From positions 1 to 26,984 of the IMG/VR virus record IMGVR_UViG_3300005253_000396: a stretch of 26,984 nt of DNA; one strand, given 5' to 3'. The notes beneath the pieces are model-generated. The model was not told the origin of the DNA and searched no databases. It worked only from the letters and a program-made list of their open reading frames with translations. Both the position numbers and the translations under genes were made by a program. The stretch comes from a virus. Shown piece by piece: positions 8,369-16,600 of the stretch; position 1 is the first letter of the stretch, and every line of letters starts with the position of its first letter.

Positions 8369-8662
8369 TTAAGACGAACCTTCACCAGGATTAAAGAATG
8401 GTGTATCTGGCGTATATCTGTGTAATGGCGTCGATGGATCAAATGACTCAGGAGGAGTTAGTTCATCCTTCTCTGTGTTGTAATGATCCAGACCCTCTTC
8501 GGTGAACTGCGGATTATCACCCTTTGTTCGACCGGTTTTGAAGCCATCGTGGAATTTATGTTCTCTGTCGAAAAAGTCTGTTGCAGCGCCTGGAATCTTT
8601 TCTCGGGATTCCTTCGGACGCTTTTTATCACTGTTGCCGTATAGGTCTGTTAAGTTAGACAT
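8369..8662 (-). CDS. Small hydrophilic protein of unknown function
   Basis: This 97-residue protein is very polar and rich in Asp, Glu, Lys, Pro and Gly, with little predicted order. It has a central FHDGFKTGRTKGDNPQFTEEG stretch and a C-terminal LHRYTPDTPFFNPG. It has no Cys, signal peptide or membrane segment. The ATG is well supported by GGAG six bases upstream, located in the 11-base gap after the preceding tail gene. I do not recognise a family. Its placement at the end of the paralogous tail-protein pair, and before the nuclease, suggests a minor virion or assembly protein, but this is only context. Confidence 0.65.
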   Translation of the reverse strand: MSNLTDLYGNSDKKRPKESREKIPGAATDFFDREHKFHDGFKTGRTKGDNPQFTEEGLDHYNTEKDELTPPESFDPSTPLHRYTPDTPFFNPGEGSS

Positions 8663-8673
8663 TGTATACTCCG

Positions 8674-9609
8674 TTATATGTCAAATCTAATAATGAAACT
8701 CTGTTGACTTCCTACAAGTCGTCTGAGCGGTCTAGGAAGTTTTGCCACTGCTACCAACTGCTGTTTGTCATTGTATAACCCAATACTAGTAACGTATGGG
8801 CTGGCCGTGCCACTCTCAACTAGATCCAGTATCTTTTCTCCTGAGCTTGCTTTCTTAAACCACGACGAATTATTTGAAAAGTTGAACTCATATGGGTCCA
8901 AACTTGCAATGACTGTATATTCAAACACCGTCAACGTGGCTTCAAAAGTCACCTGTAATGTATCCGCGTCATCGAAAAACATTCCAGTCTCTTGAACTAA
9001 TTCACTTCCTGCTGCACTCTCCAATCTATTAATGACCGCAACGCCTAGATTATAAAAGACATTACCAACTACATTCAGTGAACCGCCGGTACCACTTACA
9101 AACAATCGACCTCGGCCGTTATCAACAATAGTTCCAGAACCTGCTGCCGGAGTGCTAACTACAAATGTGCCCGGCCGTATCCCTTCACCCCACAAACGTT
9201 GCGCTATATTGACAACATACGCTGACTCCGACAGTGGGAAGTTTCTGATACCATCGCCCGCGGCAGCGAAAATTGCACTTCCTGATTCGGCACCGGAAGT
9301 GTAAAACATACTTCGTACTGTTCCAAATAGAGGTTCTTGGAATGTACCATCTTCACTCGTTGGTGACGTATTCGTATCAAAGTCATTCAGTTGTAAGACC
9401 GATTGAGTCAGAATAATCGCTGTACCCGAATCTGGTCCTGATAGAATTGTACCCGATGCGAATGTCGTAACTAACGGAAATCGTTTCGCCGTTGCAACGT
9501 TCATCTCAGCGAATACGCCCGAACCAGATATATAGGTTGTCGTCTGGCTTTTATGAACTTTGAATGGGCGAACAGTTACATTTTCCGACCCCAAAGTTTT
9601 TAAGGCCAT
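8674..9609 (-). CDS. Tail/baseplate structural protein, paralog A
   Basis: This 311-residue protein is a full-length paralog of the next gene upstream (9624-10703). The shared core has YVVNIAQRL, then GxRPGTFVV, then a GRGRLFVSG turn, then NLGVAVIN. The closing module of about 85 residues carries FNFSNNSSWF, VTSIGLYND, LVAVAKLPRP and IIRFDI. The protein is beta-rich with SGSG turns and has no enzymatic motif. The ATG has AAGG upstream, in a 14-base gap. It is probably a virion protein of the distal tail, and duplication with divergence suggests the two copies occupy neighbouring or alternative positions. I recall this C-terminal module from marine phage structural proteins, but assign no function. 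Confidence 0.75.
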   Translation of the reverse strand: MALKTLGSENVTVRPFKVHKSQTTTYISGSGVFAEMNVATAKRFPLVTTFASGTILSGPDSGTAIILTQSVLQLNDFDTNTSPTSEDGTFQEPLFGTVRSMFYTSGAESGSAIFAAAGDGIRNFPLSESAYVVNIAQRLWGEGIRPGTFVVSTPAAGSGTIVDNGRGRLFVSGTGGSLNVVGNVFYNLGVAVINRLESAAGSELVQETGMFFDDADTLQVTFEATLTVFEYTVIASLDPYEFNFSNNSSWFKKASSGEKILDLVESGTASPYVTSIGLYNDKQQLVAVAKLPRPLRRLVGSQQSFIIRFDI

Positions 9610-9623
9610 TTTGTTACCTTATA

Positions 9624-10703
9624 TTAGAAGTCTAGTCGTACTCTAATGAGCAATTCCCTATCAAAGCTCTTTCTAGTTGGCTGACTGAGTTTTCCTACTG
9701 CCAACAGCTCAGTCAAATCATTAAACAATCCAACGCTCGTAACAAAGACCTGTGGGTCTTGGATGAAGTTGGTGTTCAAGATTGCACCGTTCGTCTCATT
9801 GAAGAACGATGGGTTGTTGGAATAGTTGAACTCTTTGTTACGCAATCTGACAAAGTAATGCGTGGATGCAATATCTTCGGCCGAGCGTGCTTGGAAATCT
9901 GATGTGTCTGAACTTGCTGAACCGGCTGATAATGCACCAATGCCAATTATAGCATCCAATAATACCTTCGGATTTTGTCTATTAGCGCCCGTTGTCAAAT
10001 CTGTTATAGCACTTGCTGATACTGCATGTAATGCTTGTGGATTGAGAATAATAATTCCAAGGTCAGGATATACCAGACCGAATCCGCCAGAAACAGACGA
10101 ACTTGCAACAACAGTTGAACCAGAGACGCCAGTCAGTGTACCACTTACCACGTTGAAAACGCGACCTGACGTTCCGAAACTCTCACCTAATGTTTGTCCA
10201 CTATCGTCAATAAACGAATGTGTCCAGTCTGCAGAACCCGATTCAAATGCAAGATTGAGAAGCCAGTTGCCTGGGTCTAATTTCTCTCGTAGTCTTGCTC
10301 TCTGAATGTTGATGACGAAGATTTCGTCTGCGTCGAAAGATGCTCCCTCAGTATCCGGTTGGAACGTGAAGTTCGCATCGTCCGGCTCTAGTAAGATGTT
10401 TCGATACTGGAAGTATGTTGCCTTGGTTTCTAGTAGTGCATTGTCATCTTCTATTAATGTTGCTGATCCTGATCCTTCAATGTGTCCGTATGCAATTGCA
10501 AATTGCACTTCGGCTGACGATGTAAGTGCCGGATCAACGTTGTAAATGTCCCAAAAATACAGCCCTGCTGTTGAGGCCGTTTGCACGGCTGATATATGAA
10601 ATTCGGCCAAACTACCAGTATCACCAGTCCACAATCCGGTCGAGACTTCTGTAGGGTTTGCCCTTACAATATCATCTTCCTCAAATCTTTTAAAGATTTC
10701 CAT
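9624..10703 (-). CDS. Tail/baseplate structural protein, paralog B
   Basis: This 359-residue protein is paralogous to the 311-residue neighbour. It contains IFVINIQRARLREKLDPGNW, a DDSG loop, GLVYPDLGIIILN, and the closing module with FNYSNNPSFF, VTSVGLFND, LLAVGKLSQP and IRVRLDF. It is about 48 residues longer than its partner, mostly in the N-terminal half (residues 60-150) and an Ala/Ser-rich insert near residue 265. The GGGGAT ribosome site overlaps the gap after the preceding stop. It has no signal peptide or enzyme motif. The whole group lies between baseplate genes and fibre-like genes, so a role in the outer baseplate or fibre attachment is the best inference. Confidence 0.75.
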   Translation of the reverse strand: MEIFKRFEEDDIVRANPTEVSTGLWTGDTGSLAEFHISAVQTASTAGLYFWDIYNVDPALTSSAEVQFAIAYGHIEGSGSATLIEDDNALLETKATYFQYRNILLEPDDANFTFQPDTEGASFDADEIFVINIQRARLREKLDPGNWLLNLAFESGSADWTHSFIDDSGQTLGESFGTSGRVFNVVSGTLTGVSGSTVVASSSVSGGFGLVYPDLGIIILNPQALHAVSASAITDLTTGANRQNPKVLLDAIIGIGALSAGSASSDTSDFQARSAEDIASTHYFVRLRNKEFNYSNNPSFFNETNGAILNTNFIQDPQVFVTSVGLFNDLTELLAVGKLSQPTRKSFDRELLIRVRLDF

Positions 10704-10714
10704 TGTTTATCCCC

Positions 10715-11348
10715 TTAGACCGTTGGTTGTGGATTGACCACGACTGATATGGTAATTGATGCACCAGTCTGGTTTCCAATGATTTGTAATGATGTGGTGA
10801 TTGTAGCCGCCACGTCTCTTGGCGTTAGTGTAAATTCAAGTCCACGAGCGACGGTTGCGTTTGCGGATTGAACATCACTAAGGAAGGTTGGAACGGTAGC
10901 TGTTGCTTCTTCTACTCCCGTACCTACCAAAATTGCGGCGTCTGAATTGAACAGAATTGCAGTATAACCGAAACCGGCTCCATTGAGTCCTTGCGATGTT
11001 GCAGGACGAAGTGGAAATGCGTTTGCTTGGCCTGCCGTAAGAACGATGGCCGCTACACCAACCGTGATGATTGGAATTTCCTTGGTGCCTCTTGGAAGCG
11101 TAACCAACTTGAAACGTAAGTTCTGTGTTTCGTCTGGTGAAGCTTCAATTACAGGAAGGTTTTCAATAATCGACCCAAAAAAGTTGGTGCCCAGTGGGTG
11201 CGCTGTGGTAAACAAGGTATAATCTACCTCATCGTCTGACACCGCAAACTGAGTAATGTTGAACCCCTCGGCCTTGGCAAGCAATTCTCTGCCTTTTTTT
11301 GTTAAAATGGCATCGACCGTTAATGTTGCTGGATTAAAGATACCCCAT
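10715..11348 (-). CDS. Virion structural protein with a +1 frameshift at codon 4
   Basis: A perfect Shine-Dalgarno, AAGGAGG, lies seven bases before an ATG at 11348, but that frame reads ATG GGG TAT CTT TAA and stops. The long frame continues in +1 as NPATLTVDAILTKKGRELLA and onward, 189 residues past a TTG at 11284 to a TAA at 10715. With a +1 shift the product is 210 residues starting MGYLNPATL. Without one extra G it would be MGIFNPATL. The segment before the TTG looks conserved in style (VDAILTKKGRELLAKAEGFNI) and should belong to the protein, so initiation at the TTG is unlikely. The rest resembles phage tail proteins, with DDEVDYTLF and IENLPVIEASPDETQ. An intact homing endonuclease gene lies immediately upstream, and its stop codon overlaps the ribosome site. 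Confidence 0.75.
11334..11348 (-). other. prfB-like programmed +1 frameshift site (candidate)
   Basis: The minus strand reads ATG GGG TAT CTT TAA. The eleven bases GGGGTATCTTT (11346-11336) are the same as the core of the bacterial release-factor-2 (prfB) site, AGGGGG TAT CTT TGA. They show the G-rich anti-SD-pairing element, three bases of spacing, the slippery Leu codon CTT that can re-pair as TTT, and a stop next in frame. The stop here is TAA instead of TGA, so both release factors would read it, and the G-run is shorter. A slip of one base restores exactly the frame of the downstream virion protein. A simple one-base sequencing or replication error remains possible. Confidence 0.45.
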
Positions 11349-11360
11349 GGGCTAGCCTCC

Positions 11361-12029
11361 TTATTTCTTTTGTTGGGCAGCCAGACGTGCTTTACTCCAT
11401 GGCTTGCCTTTTAATGATTTACTTATTTTCTGCCGTGTATCAACAGATACTAAATGGCCCATCTTTGACTGCGATATAGCCAATCCGCGCTTCCTTAGAT
11501 GATCACTATACTCTTCTTCGGACATTAAAGCAACTACTTGGCGAGCCTTGGCCATATTCACTTTCTGACGTTTTAGCAGTTCGTCTGATGATAGGGGTGG
11601 ACGAAGAAGTTTATTTTTCTCATTCTCTGTTAGCTTTCGTCCTCTTTGTCCTTCGCTGGCTGTGATGCGCATTTTATCAGTCCAAATTCTACCCAATCCA
11701 GACATAACTGCGCTGCGATTGAGATTGTAACAATATTTCTGTCCAAAAAACTTTTCTAACAATCGATCTTCCATCTGTAATGCAACTATAGCATCTACTT
11801 CACAAATCAATTCAAATTCAAAATTTTCAGCGCCATACTTATTCCAAGCTCTCTGTAATCGTATATTGTCATGCCGTTGGTTGCGCAATTCTAATTTGTG
11901 AGTATACCATCGCCGTTTGTCACAAGTAGTTGACCCTAGATAAAAATTCTTATTTATCAAATTTCTAATAACATACACACCAGATTTAGCATCACGATAT
12001 TTTAAATAACCACAAACATTCATCTTCAT
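11361..12029 (-). CDS. GIY-YIG homing endonuclease with NUMOD3
   Basis: This 222-residue protein is close to I-TevI in length and layout. The GIY-YIG core has GVY (17-19), YLG (30-32), the catalytic Arg in KRRW (R40), LQRAWNKYG (58-66) and the catalytic Glu in QMEDRLLEKF (E87), all aligning in order with I-TevI. The C-terminal half is basic, with a NUMOD3 repeat (TRQKISKSLKGKPWS, about 199-213) for DNA binding. It would nick or cut a target in phages lacking the insertion and spread by repair. It is freestanding, between the 1497-residue gene (71-base gap) and the frameshifted virion gene. There is no good ribosome site before its ATG, so translation is likely weak, which is common for such genes. 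Its TAA is part of the next gene's TAAGGAGG. Confidence 0.92.
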   Translation of the reverse strand: MKMNVCGYLKYRDAKSGVYVIRNLINKNFYLGSTTCDKRRWYTHKLELRNQRHDNIRLQRAWNKYGAENFEFELICEVDAIVALQMEDRLLEKFFGQKYCYNLNRSAVMSGLGRIWTDKMRITASEGQRGRKLTENEKNKLLRPPLSSDELLKRQKVNMAKARQVVALMSEEEYSDHLRKRGLAISQSKMGHLVSVDTRQKISKSLKGKPWSKARLAAQQKK

Positions 12030-12100
12030 GTCTATAAGTATTACACCCCAACCATTTTGTGCTCTTATCCCGAACTCGCAGCATTAGTTGTAACTATTGA

Positions 12101-15100
12101 TTAAACGCTGCCTGTCTCATTAGGGCGAACTTCGAGAATTGGTCCTGCCTCGTCTCTTGCAGTCTGGCGTGGCGAACCGTCCTTTACGAACAACTGAGCG
12201 TCAGAGCTTAGTAGCACCTCAATAGGTGGCTTACCATCTGTGGTGGTATCAACCGTTTGTTTGACACCAGTAAATCTTGACCGTATATACGCAGTATAAG
12301 TAGGTCGGAAGAATTTATAATGATTTTGTGAATATCCTTGGAATACTGCCGTTGGTGGGGCCGATCGGTCAAACGGAACAATTGCCACCGAACCAGAGCC
12401 AATCCTGCTGCTTCCAGTAATAACTGCCTTCATCAATTGTGGCACAATCGTTGTGATGAACACAACGTTCGTCCAATTTGCTGTATCCAAATTAGGTGGG
12501 ATATTACTTACGAAGTTAACTGGTGTGCCGCCTGGCGACAATACTCGGGTAGTAAGACAACGATACTCACTGCCACTAACGACCGCAAAATCATTCTCCT
12601 TATAAGTAGTCCCTGCTGCCCAAGCGCCGCGATCTCTTAAGATATTCTCCCGAGTGCGTGTTCGCCTAAAGGATTTAATAGCAAACGACCCACTTGGGTG
12701 CGTGAAGTATGTAGTATTTATTGGATCGCTCAAATCGTTGGCGGACTTAATCTCTGGACTCAAGAATGATTGCGTAATTGCTGTGAGAGTGCGCATCACA
12801 TCTAGGTCAAGCACCATGTCTGTCATTGGGACTTCAGCCAGAATATTGATAGATTCAGTCACGAAGATTGAAGGTTGTAATAAAGTGAGTATGCCTGAAG
12901 GCAATATATCGGATATTACATCAATAAGAGTTTCATTGCTGAGATCTAGAGCACTCACATCTAGAAGATCGTCCAGGTCAACGGCGGTGTTCACGAAGGA
13001 TGGAATCGCGGCCAAACTCTGTGTTACGTTCACAACCTCGGCATTTAGAGGTGTAACAAGAACTTGGATTGGAATATTTAGAGTGCCAGAAACGTCTGCG
13101 AAAACCGTTGAATCTATGGCGGACATAGAGCTCGTAAGCGACCCAACAAAGGCGTCAACGTTTCTAGTGCCTGGCAAAGAGCCCGATGCTGCTCGGATGA
13201 TACTTGCTGACTCTTCCAGTCTAGTTCCTGCACCATCTATGGATAACGGTCGGTTCAATCGGAACCTTGAACGTTCCAACATTGGAGGTTCAACAACAAT
13301 GCCCGTCAGTAATTTGGTTCCGATTGGAACGATTGTCTTGGAATGTTGGAACAGCCCATCGAGCAAATTCTCCACCGAACGAACGAAATCATTCTGGTCG
13401 AACGTTGGTGCAAGATTTCTCTTGTAGAACAGATTACGGCTGATCAACTCTGGATATGTGTCGATGTATAAGTTTAGAGGATCGCCCATCAAATCATTTA
13501 GGTCAACATTTCCAAGTGACCTTAGAATGCTGTCATTTATTGTTTCAGCCAAAGTGAAATACATGCCCACTCTCGTATCCGGCTTCAAGTCATCTTTTCT
13601 CTCAACACACGTTTTGAGAATAGACTTGTCTCTGCTGAGCACAGGGAACGTTGCGCTACCCGTAGTTGTGAGTCCATCGGGTCTGAAAGATGCAGATGGC
13701 GCAATCGTGATTCTGGCAGAGCTAAACTGACTGCCGCCGGCATTTGGCGTGAATCTCTTAGTCTGTCTGGTCGTTCGTAGATAATTGAATGGGAACGACG
13801 CAATGCTTGTGAATCCATCTGCTACAGAAGCAGAGTTAACAAACGGTGATTCATTTGGCACGGATGCAGTAGCTGCCAAATTCTGCGGAATGCCGAAAGA
13901 ATGACGAACAACTAACTTCTCGTTAGATGAATCAAAATCATTTCCAGCATACATTCCTGGGAATTGAACATGGAAGTTAAATGTTTCATCTGTGAGAACT
14001 TCACTCCACAATCTAAATTCATCAATCCTAATATCATTACTGCTAGTTGCTGCACCACTTCCTAGAACAATATTTGGTGTCTGGAACGATGCTGTGATTG
14101 AACCAGTCGTTACTGATGCTTCGAATTCAAATTCAAACACATCATCTTCAAATCTCTTGACGAAAAAGTCAACTGCCGAGCCGGATTCTGCCTGGCGAAG
14201 CATAACTGTGTAGAAATCTCCGTTATAGAACTTGTCTACACTACTTGTTACTACAGTGGTGCCGGCACCATCCAATAGGAATAATTGTCCTCTTTGATTG
14301 GCTGCACTACCAACTGTTCTTAATACAACAGACCAACTTTGTGCAAGTGGCACAGCGCTGGTGACTGCACCCTGCATAATCATACTAGAAGTAAATGAAC
14401 CTGTGCCTGGCGATGCGGCAAATCTACATTCGATTGTGGCAGGTGAGAACAAACCAGAAGCAGAGAATGGCATAGTGATAGATGCGCCACTGTTAAACTG
14501 AATAACTCTTGTTAGTTCGTCAAACAATTCAAAGGATGACGTTGCGAACACCGATGATGGTGTTGCAGATTCTCTAACTCTCACCAACTCAGGCAGCACG
14601 CCGTAGGTGTTGAGTAGAGCGTTTAGCCCAGTTCTCGTGCCCTTTGCCTTAGCAATGAATACTTGGTTGTGGATGAACCGTTTCCACGTTTCTGCAATTG
14701 CCTGACGATACGTTTCTTGTGTTACTGTTGCTGTTCCGACTGTGAAGTCTAGAAGTTCCTTGATAGCATATTGATTTGGTAGTTTGATTCCTAATGAATC
14801 AGCAACCTGCCACAACAAGTCTTTAGGGAGACCGCGGTCGGGACTTGGGTCTCGGTCCCAAATAGTTGGCATGTCATCAATGTATAACTTGATGGTATCA
14901 AACAAGTGACCCACCATATTGAGGAACGTAATAAACTCTGCAGAATTGGGATCATTTTGTAGATACAAAGGAACGTTATTGCGGAGCGCCTCTTGATTGA
15001 GATTGTCGAAGTCACTTGCTATTCCAGTCTGAGTATCGAAGAATGCTAACGATGCAGATGATGTTACCGCCAACACTACACCGCTTGTTTTTGGCCACGA

Positions 15101-16594
15101 CACATCATCACGAACTAAAATCGTATCTTCCACCAAACCACTTAATGAACCAGAGAATGAACCTGTGTCGAAGAATAAGAACCTTTCATATCCATCAAGT
15201 CCCCGAACAATAACTTGTCGATCTTCAACCAATTGTTGCATTGATTTGAACTGGAAAGTGCCTGATATATCGGTGAGAGATCCAGATTCTAGTGATGCGG
15301 ATGCTGCAGCCGCTTGAAGTGCTAAACTTTGATCTAGCGACTCAACTTGTAAAAGTTTCTCACGAAAAGCAATAAGTCGATTTTCAGCAGAACTAAAGTG
15401 AACGAAATTGTTGTAGTCAGCATAATCTACATTCAGCTCTACTCCGGCTACATCTGTCGTGAAGAATTTTTCTAGAATTGAATCAGATAGTATTACTGTG
15501 GAACCGGACGTTTGAATAGCGCCAGATGGAATCAAATCGAGTAGCGTTACATTACTGACTTCTCTGCCAAAGAGTTGTGCTGTTTCTGTATTTTTATTTG
15601 GTGGACGCAAGAAGAAAATGATTTCTGCTTCTTCTGTAATTTTGACAAATATAGTATCCAACCACGATGGCGTCAATTCTCTGGAAATCCAAACTAATTC
15701 CTTAGTGTCAATATCGACCGGAAGAGGACGATACAACTTGACCAAAATAGCGTGATCTTCCAAATTGTTTAGGTCACGCTGCCAATTGGTTAGAAGGGTT
15801 TGGAAGTCGTTTCCGAAGTTAACAACAGTCTTGAGTTCACGGTCAGGATCAAAGAATGATTCAACCTTACCTTTGGTTAATTCGAGAGCAATGTTATCAA
15901 TTGCCAACTCCATATCAATTGGAAGTGGGCGAACTTCAAGACCTGTAGATGTTACATCTGGACTTCTATTAAATGCAGGAATTGCTGGCTTGATGTCGAA
16001 CAGCAGATTGATGCTTGCTTCGCTTCGGCCAGGAACTCTGATGTTACGAAACTGAAGAGGAATGGAAAGTTGTATGTTTTCAGGCCGCGGCGGAAGATCT
16101 ACTGTTTCGTCTCCGAAATCCTCTTTAGTCAAAGCTGGGTCTTGCTCGCGAAACTTAAAGTCACCCCAAAATATAAACTGCTCATCGGATGCCGGTCGAA
16201 GTTCTATACGGTGGATATTCGCCGTTTCTATTCTTCTGGTGCTTTGAAACTCTCCAAGCTCAACCCTTCGTGTGAAAAGCTTGAACGATATTCCTTTACC
16301 AAATTCTACCCTATTAACTTCCTTACCATTTGCATCAAAGGCAACCATGACATTGCCATCAACACTAGAGTTTTTAGCTGTTATCGAAATGAAGTCGATC
16401 GGCTTAGAAAATGTAATGGTAATAGGGCCTTGTTTACCAAAAATCGGCGTAGCAGAAAAATCTCCACCGACAGGAGTTGGAATAGCACTATTAGGCGGAC
16501 GGTTGAACGGTGCTATCGTTACTCCCGTCTGTCCTAGCGTCGATCTCTGTCGAGCATTAAATACGCTACGTATTATTCCAGATGTTATTGCCAT
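12101..16594 (-). CDS. Giant baseplate wedge/tail protein (gp7/gpI-like, LamG- and CBM5/12-like parts)
   Basis: This is a 1497-residue structural protein. The N-terminal part to about 380 is beta-rich. At about 390-415 it has NNFVHFSSAENRL followed by a helical stretch, a pattern I associate with large phage wedge proteins. Residues 578-665 (DRDPSPDRGLPKDLLWQVA, then FIAKAKGTRTGLNALLNTYG) resemble the tail_P2_I/gpI fold, with its helix followed by a KGT-containing helix. T4 gp7 carries the equivalent part. Residues about 705-887 look like a LamG/concanavalin sandwich (ending DIRIDEFRLWSEVL). Residues about 1320-1375 look like CBM5/12 (GAWAAGTTYKENDFAVVSG, then YRCL, then NW). It lies downstream of gp6 and gp25, as gp7 does in T4 (1032 residues), and probably joins the wedge to peripheral or sugar-binding parts. 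Confidence 0.8.
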   Translation of the reverse strand: MAITSGIIRSVFNARQRSTLGQTGVTIAPFNRPPNSAIPTPVGGDFSATPIFGKQGPITITFSKPIDFISITAKNSSVDGNVMVAFDANGKEVNRVEFGKGISFKLFTRRVELGEFQSTRRIETANIHRIELRPASDEQFIFWGDFKFREQDPALTKEDFGDETVDLPPRPENIQLSIPLQFRNIRVPGRSEASINLLFDIKPAIPAFNRSPDVTSTGLEVRPLPIDMELAIDNIALELTKGKVESFFDPDRELKTVVNFGNDFQTLLTNWQRDLNNLEDHAILVKLYRPLPVDIDTKELVWISRELTPSWLDTIFVKITEEAEIIFFLRPPNKNTETAQLFGREVSNVTLLDLIPSGAIQTSGSTVILSDSILEKFFTTDVAGVELNVDYADYNNFVHFSSAENRLIAFREKLLQVESLDQSLALQAAAASASLESGSLTDISGTFQFKSMQQLVEDRQVIVRGLDGYERFLFFDTGSFSGSLSGLVEDTILVRDDVSWPKTSGVVLAVTSSASLAFFDTQTGIASDFDNLNQEALRNNVPLYLQNDPNSAEFITFLNMVGHLFDTIKLYIDDMPTIWDRDPSPDRGLPKDLLWQVADSLGIKLPNQYAIKELLDFTVGTATVTQETYRQAIAETWKRFIHNQVFIAKAKGTRTGLNALLNTYGVLPELVRVRESATPSSVFATSSFELFDELTRVIQFNSGASITMPFSASGLFSPATIECRFAASPGTGSFTSSMIMQGAVTSAVPLAQSWSVVLRTVGSAANQRGQLFLLDGAGTTVVTSSVDKFYNGDFYTVMLRQAESGSAVDFFVKRFEDDVFEFEFEASVTTGSITASFQTPNIVLGSGAATSSNDIRIDEFRLWSEVLTDETFNFHVQFPGMYAGNDFDSSNEKLVVRHSFGIPQNLAATASVPNESPFVNSASVADGFTSIASFPFNYLRTTRQTKRFTPNAGGSQFSSARITIAPSASFRPDGLTTTGSATFPVLSRDKSILKTCVERKDDLKPDTRVGMYFTLAETINDSILRSLGNVDLNDLMGDPLNLYIDTYPELISRNLFYKRNLAPTFDQNDFVRSVENLLDGLFQHSKTIVPIGTKLLTGIVVEPPMLERSRFRLNRPLSIDGAGTRLEESASIIRAASGSLPGTRNVDAFVGSLTSSMSAIDSTVFADVSGTLNIPIQVLVTPLNAEVVNVTQSLAAIPSFVNTAVDLDDLLDVSALDLSNETLIDVISDILPSGILTLLQPSIFVTESINILAEVPMTDMVLDLDVMRTLTAITQSFLSPEIKSANDLSDPINTTYFTHPSGSFAIKSFRRTRTRENILRDRGAWAAGTTYKENDFAVVSGSEYRCLTTRVLSPGGTPVNFVSNIPPNLDTANWTNVVFITTIVPQLMKAVITGSSRIGSGSVAIVPFDRSAPPTAVFQGYSQNHYKFFRPTYTAYIRSRFTGVKQTVDTTTDGKPPIEVLLSSDAQLFVKDGSPRQTARDEAGPILEVRPNETGSV

Positions 16595-16600
16595 ATTATC

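Noticed and set aside
12030-12100. tRNA, small RNA or self-splicing intron around the homing endonuclease
   Set aside because: The flanking gap is only 71 bases, no cloverleaf or intron core is seen, and the upstream gene ends in a normal stop, so the endonuclease is freestanding.
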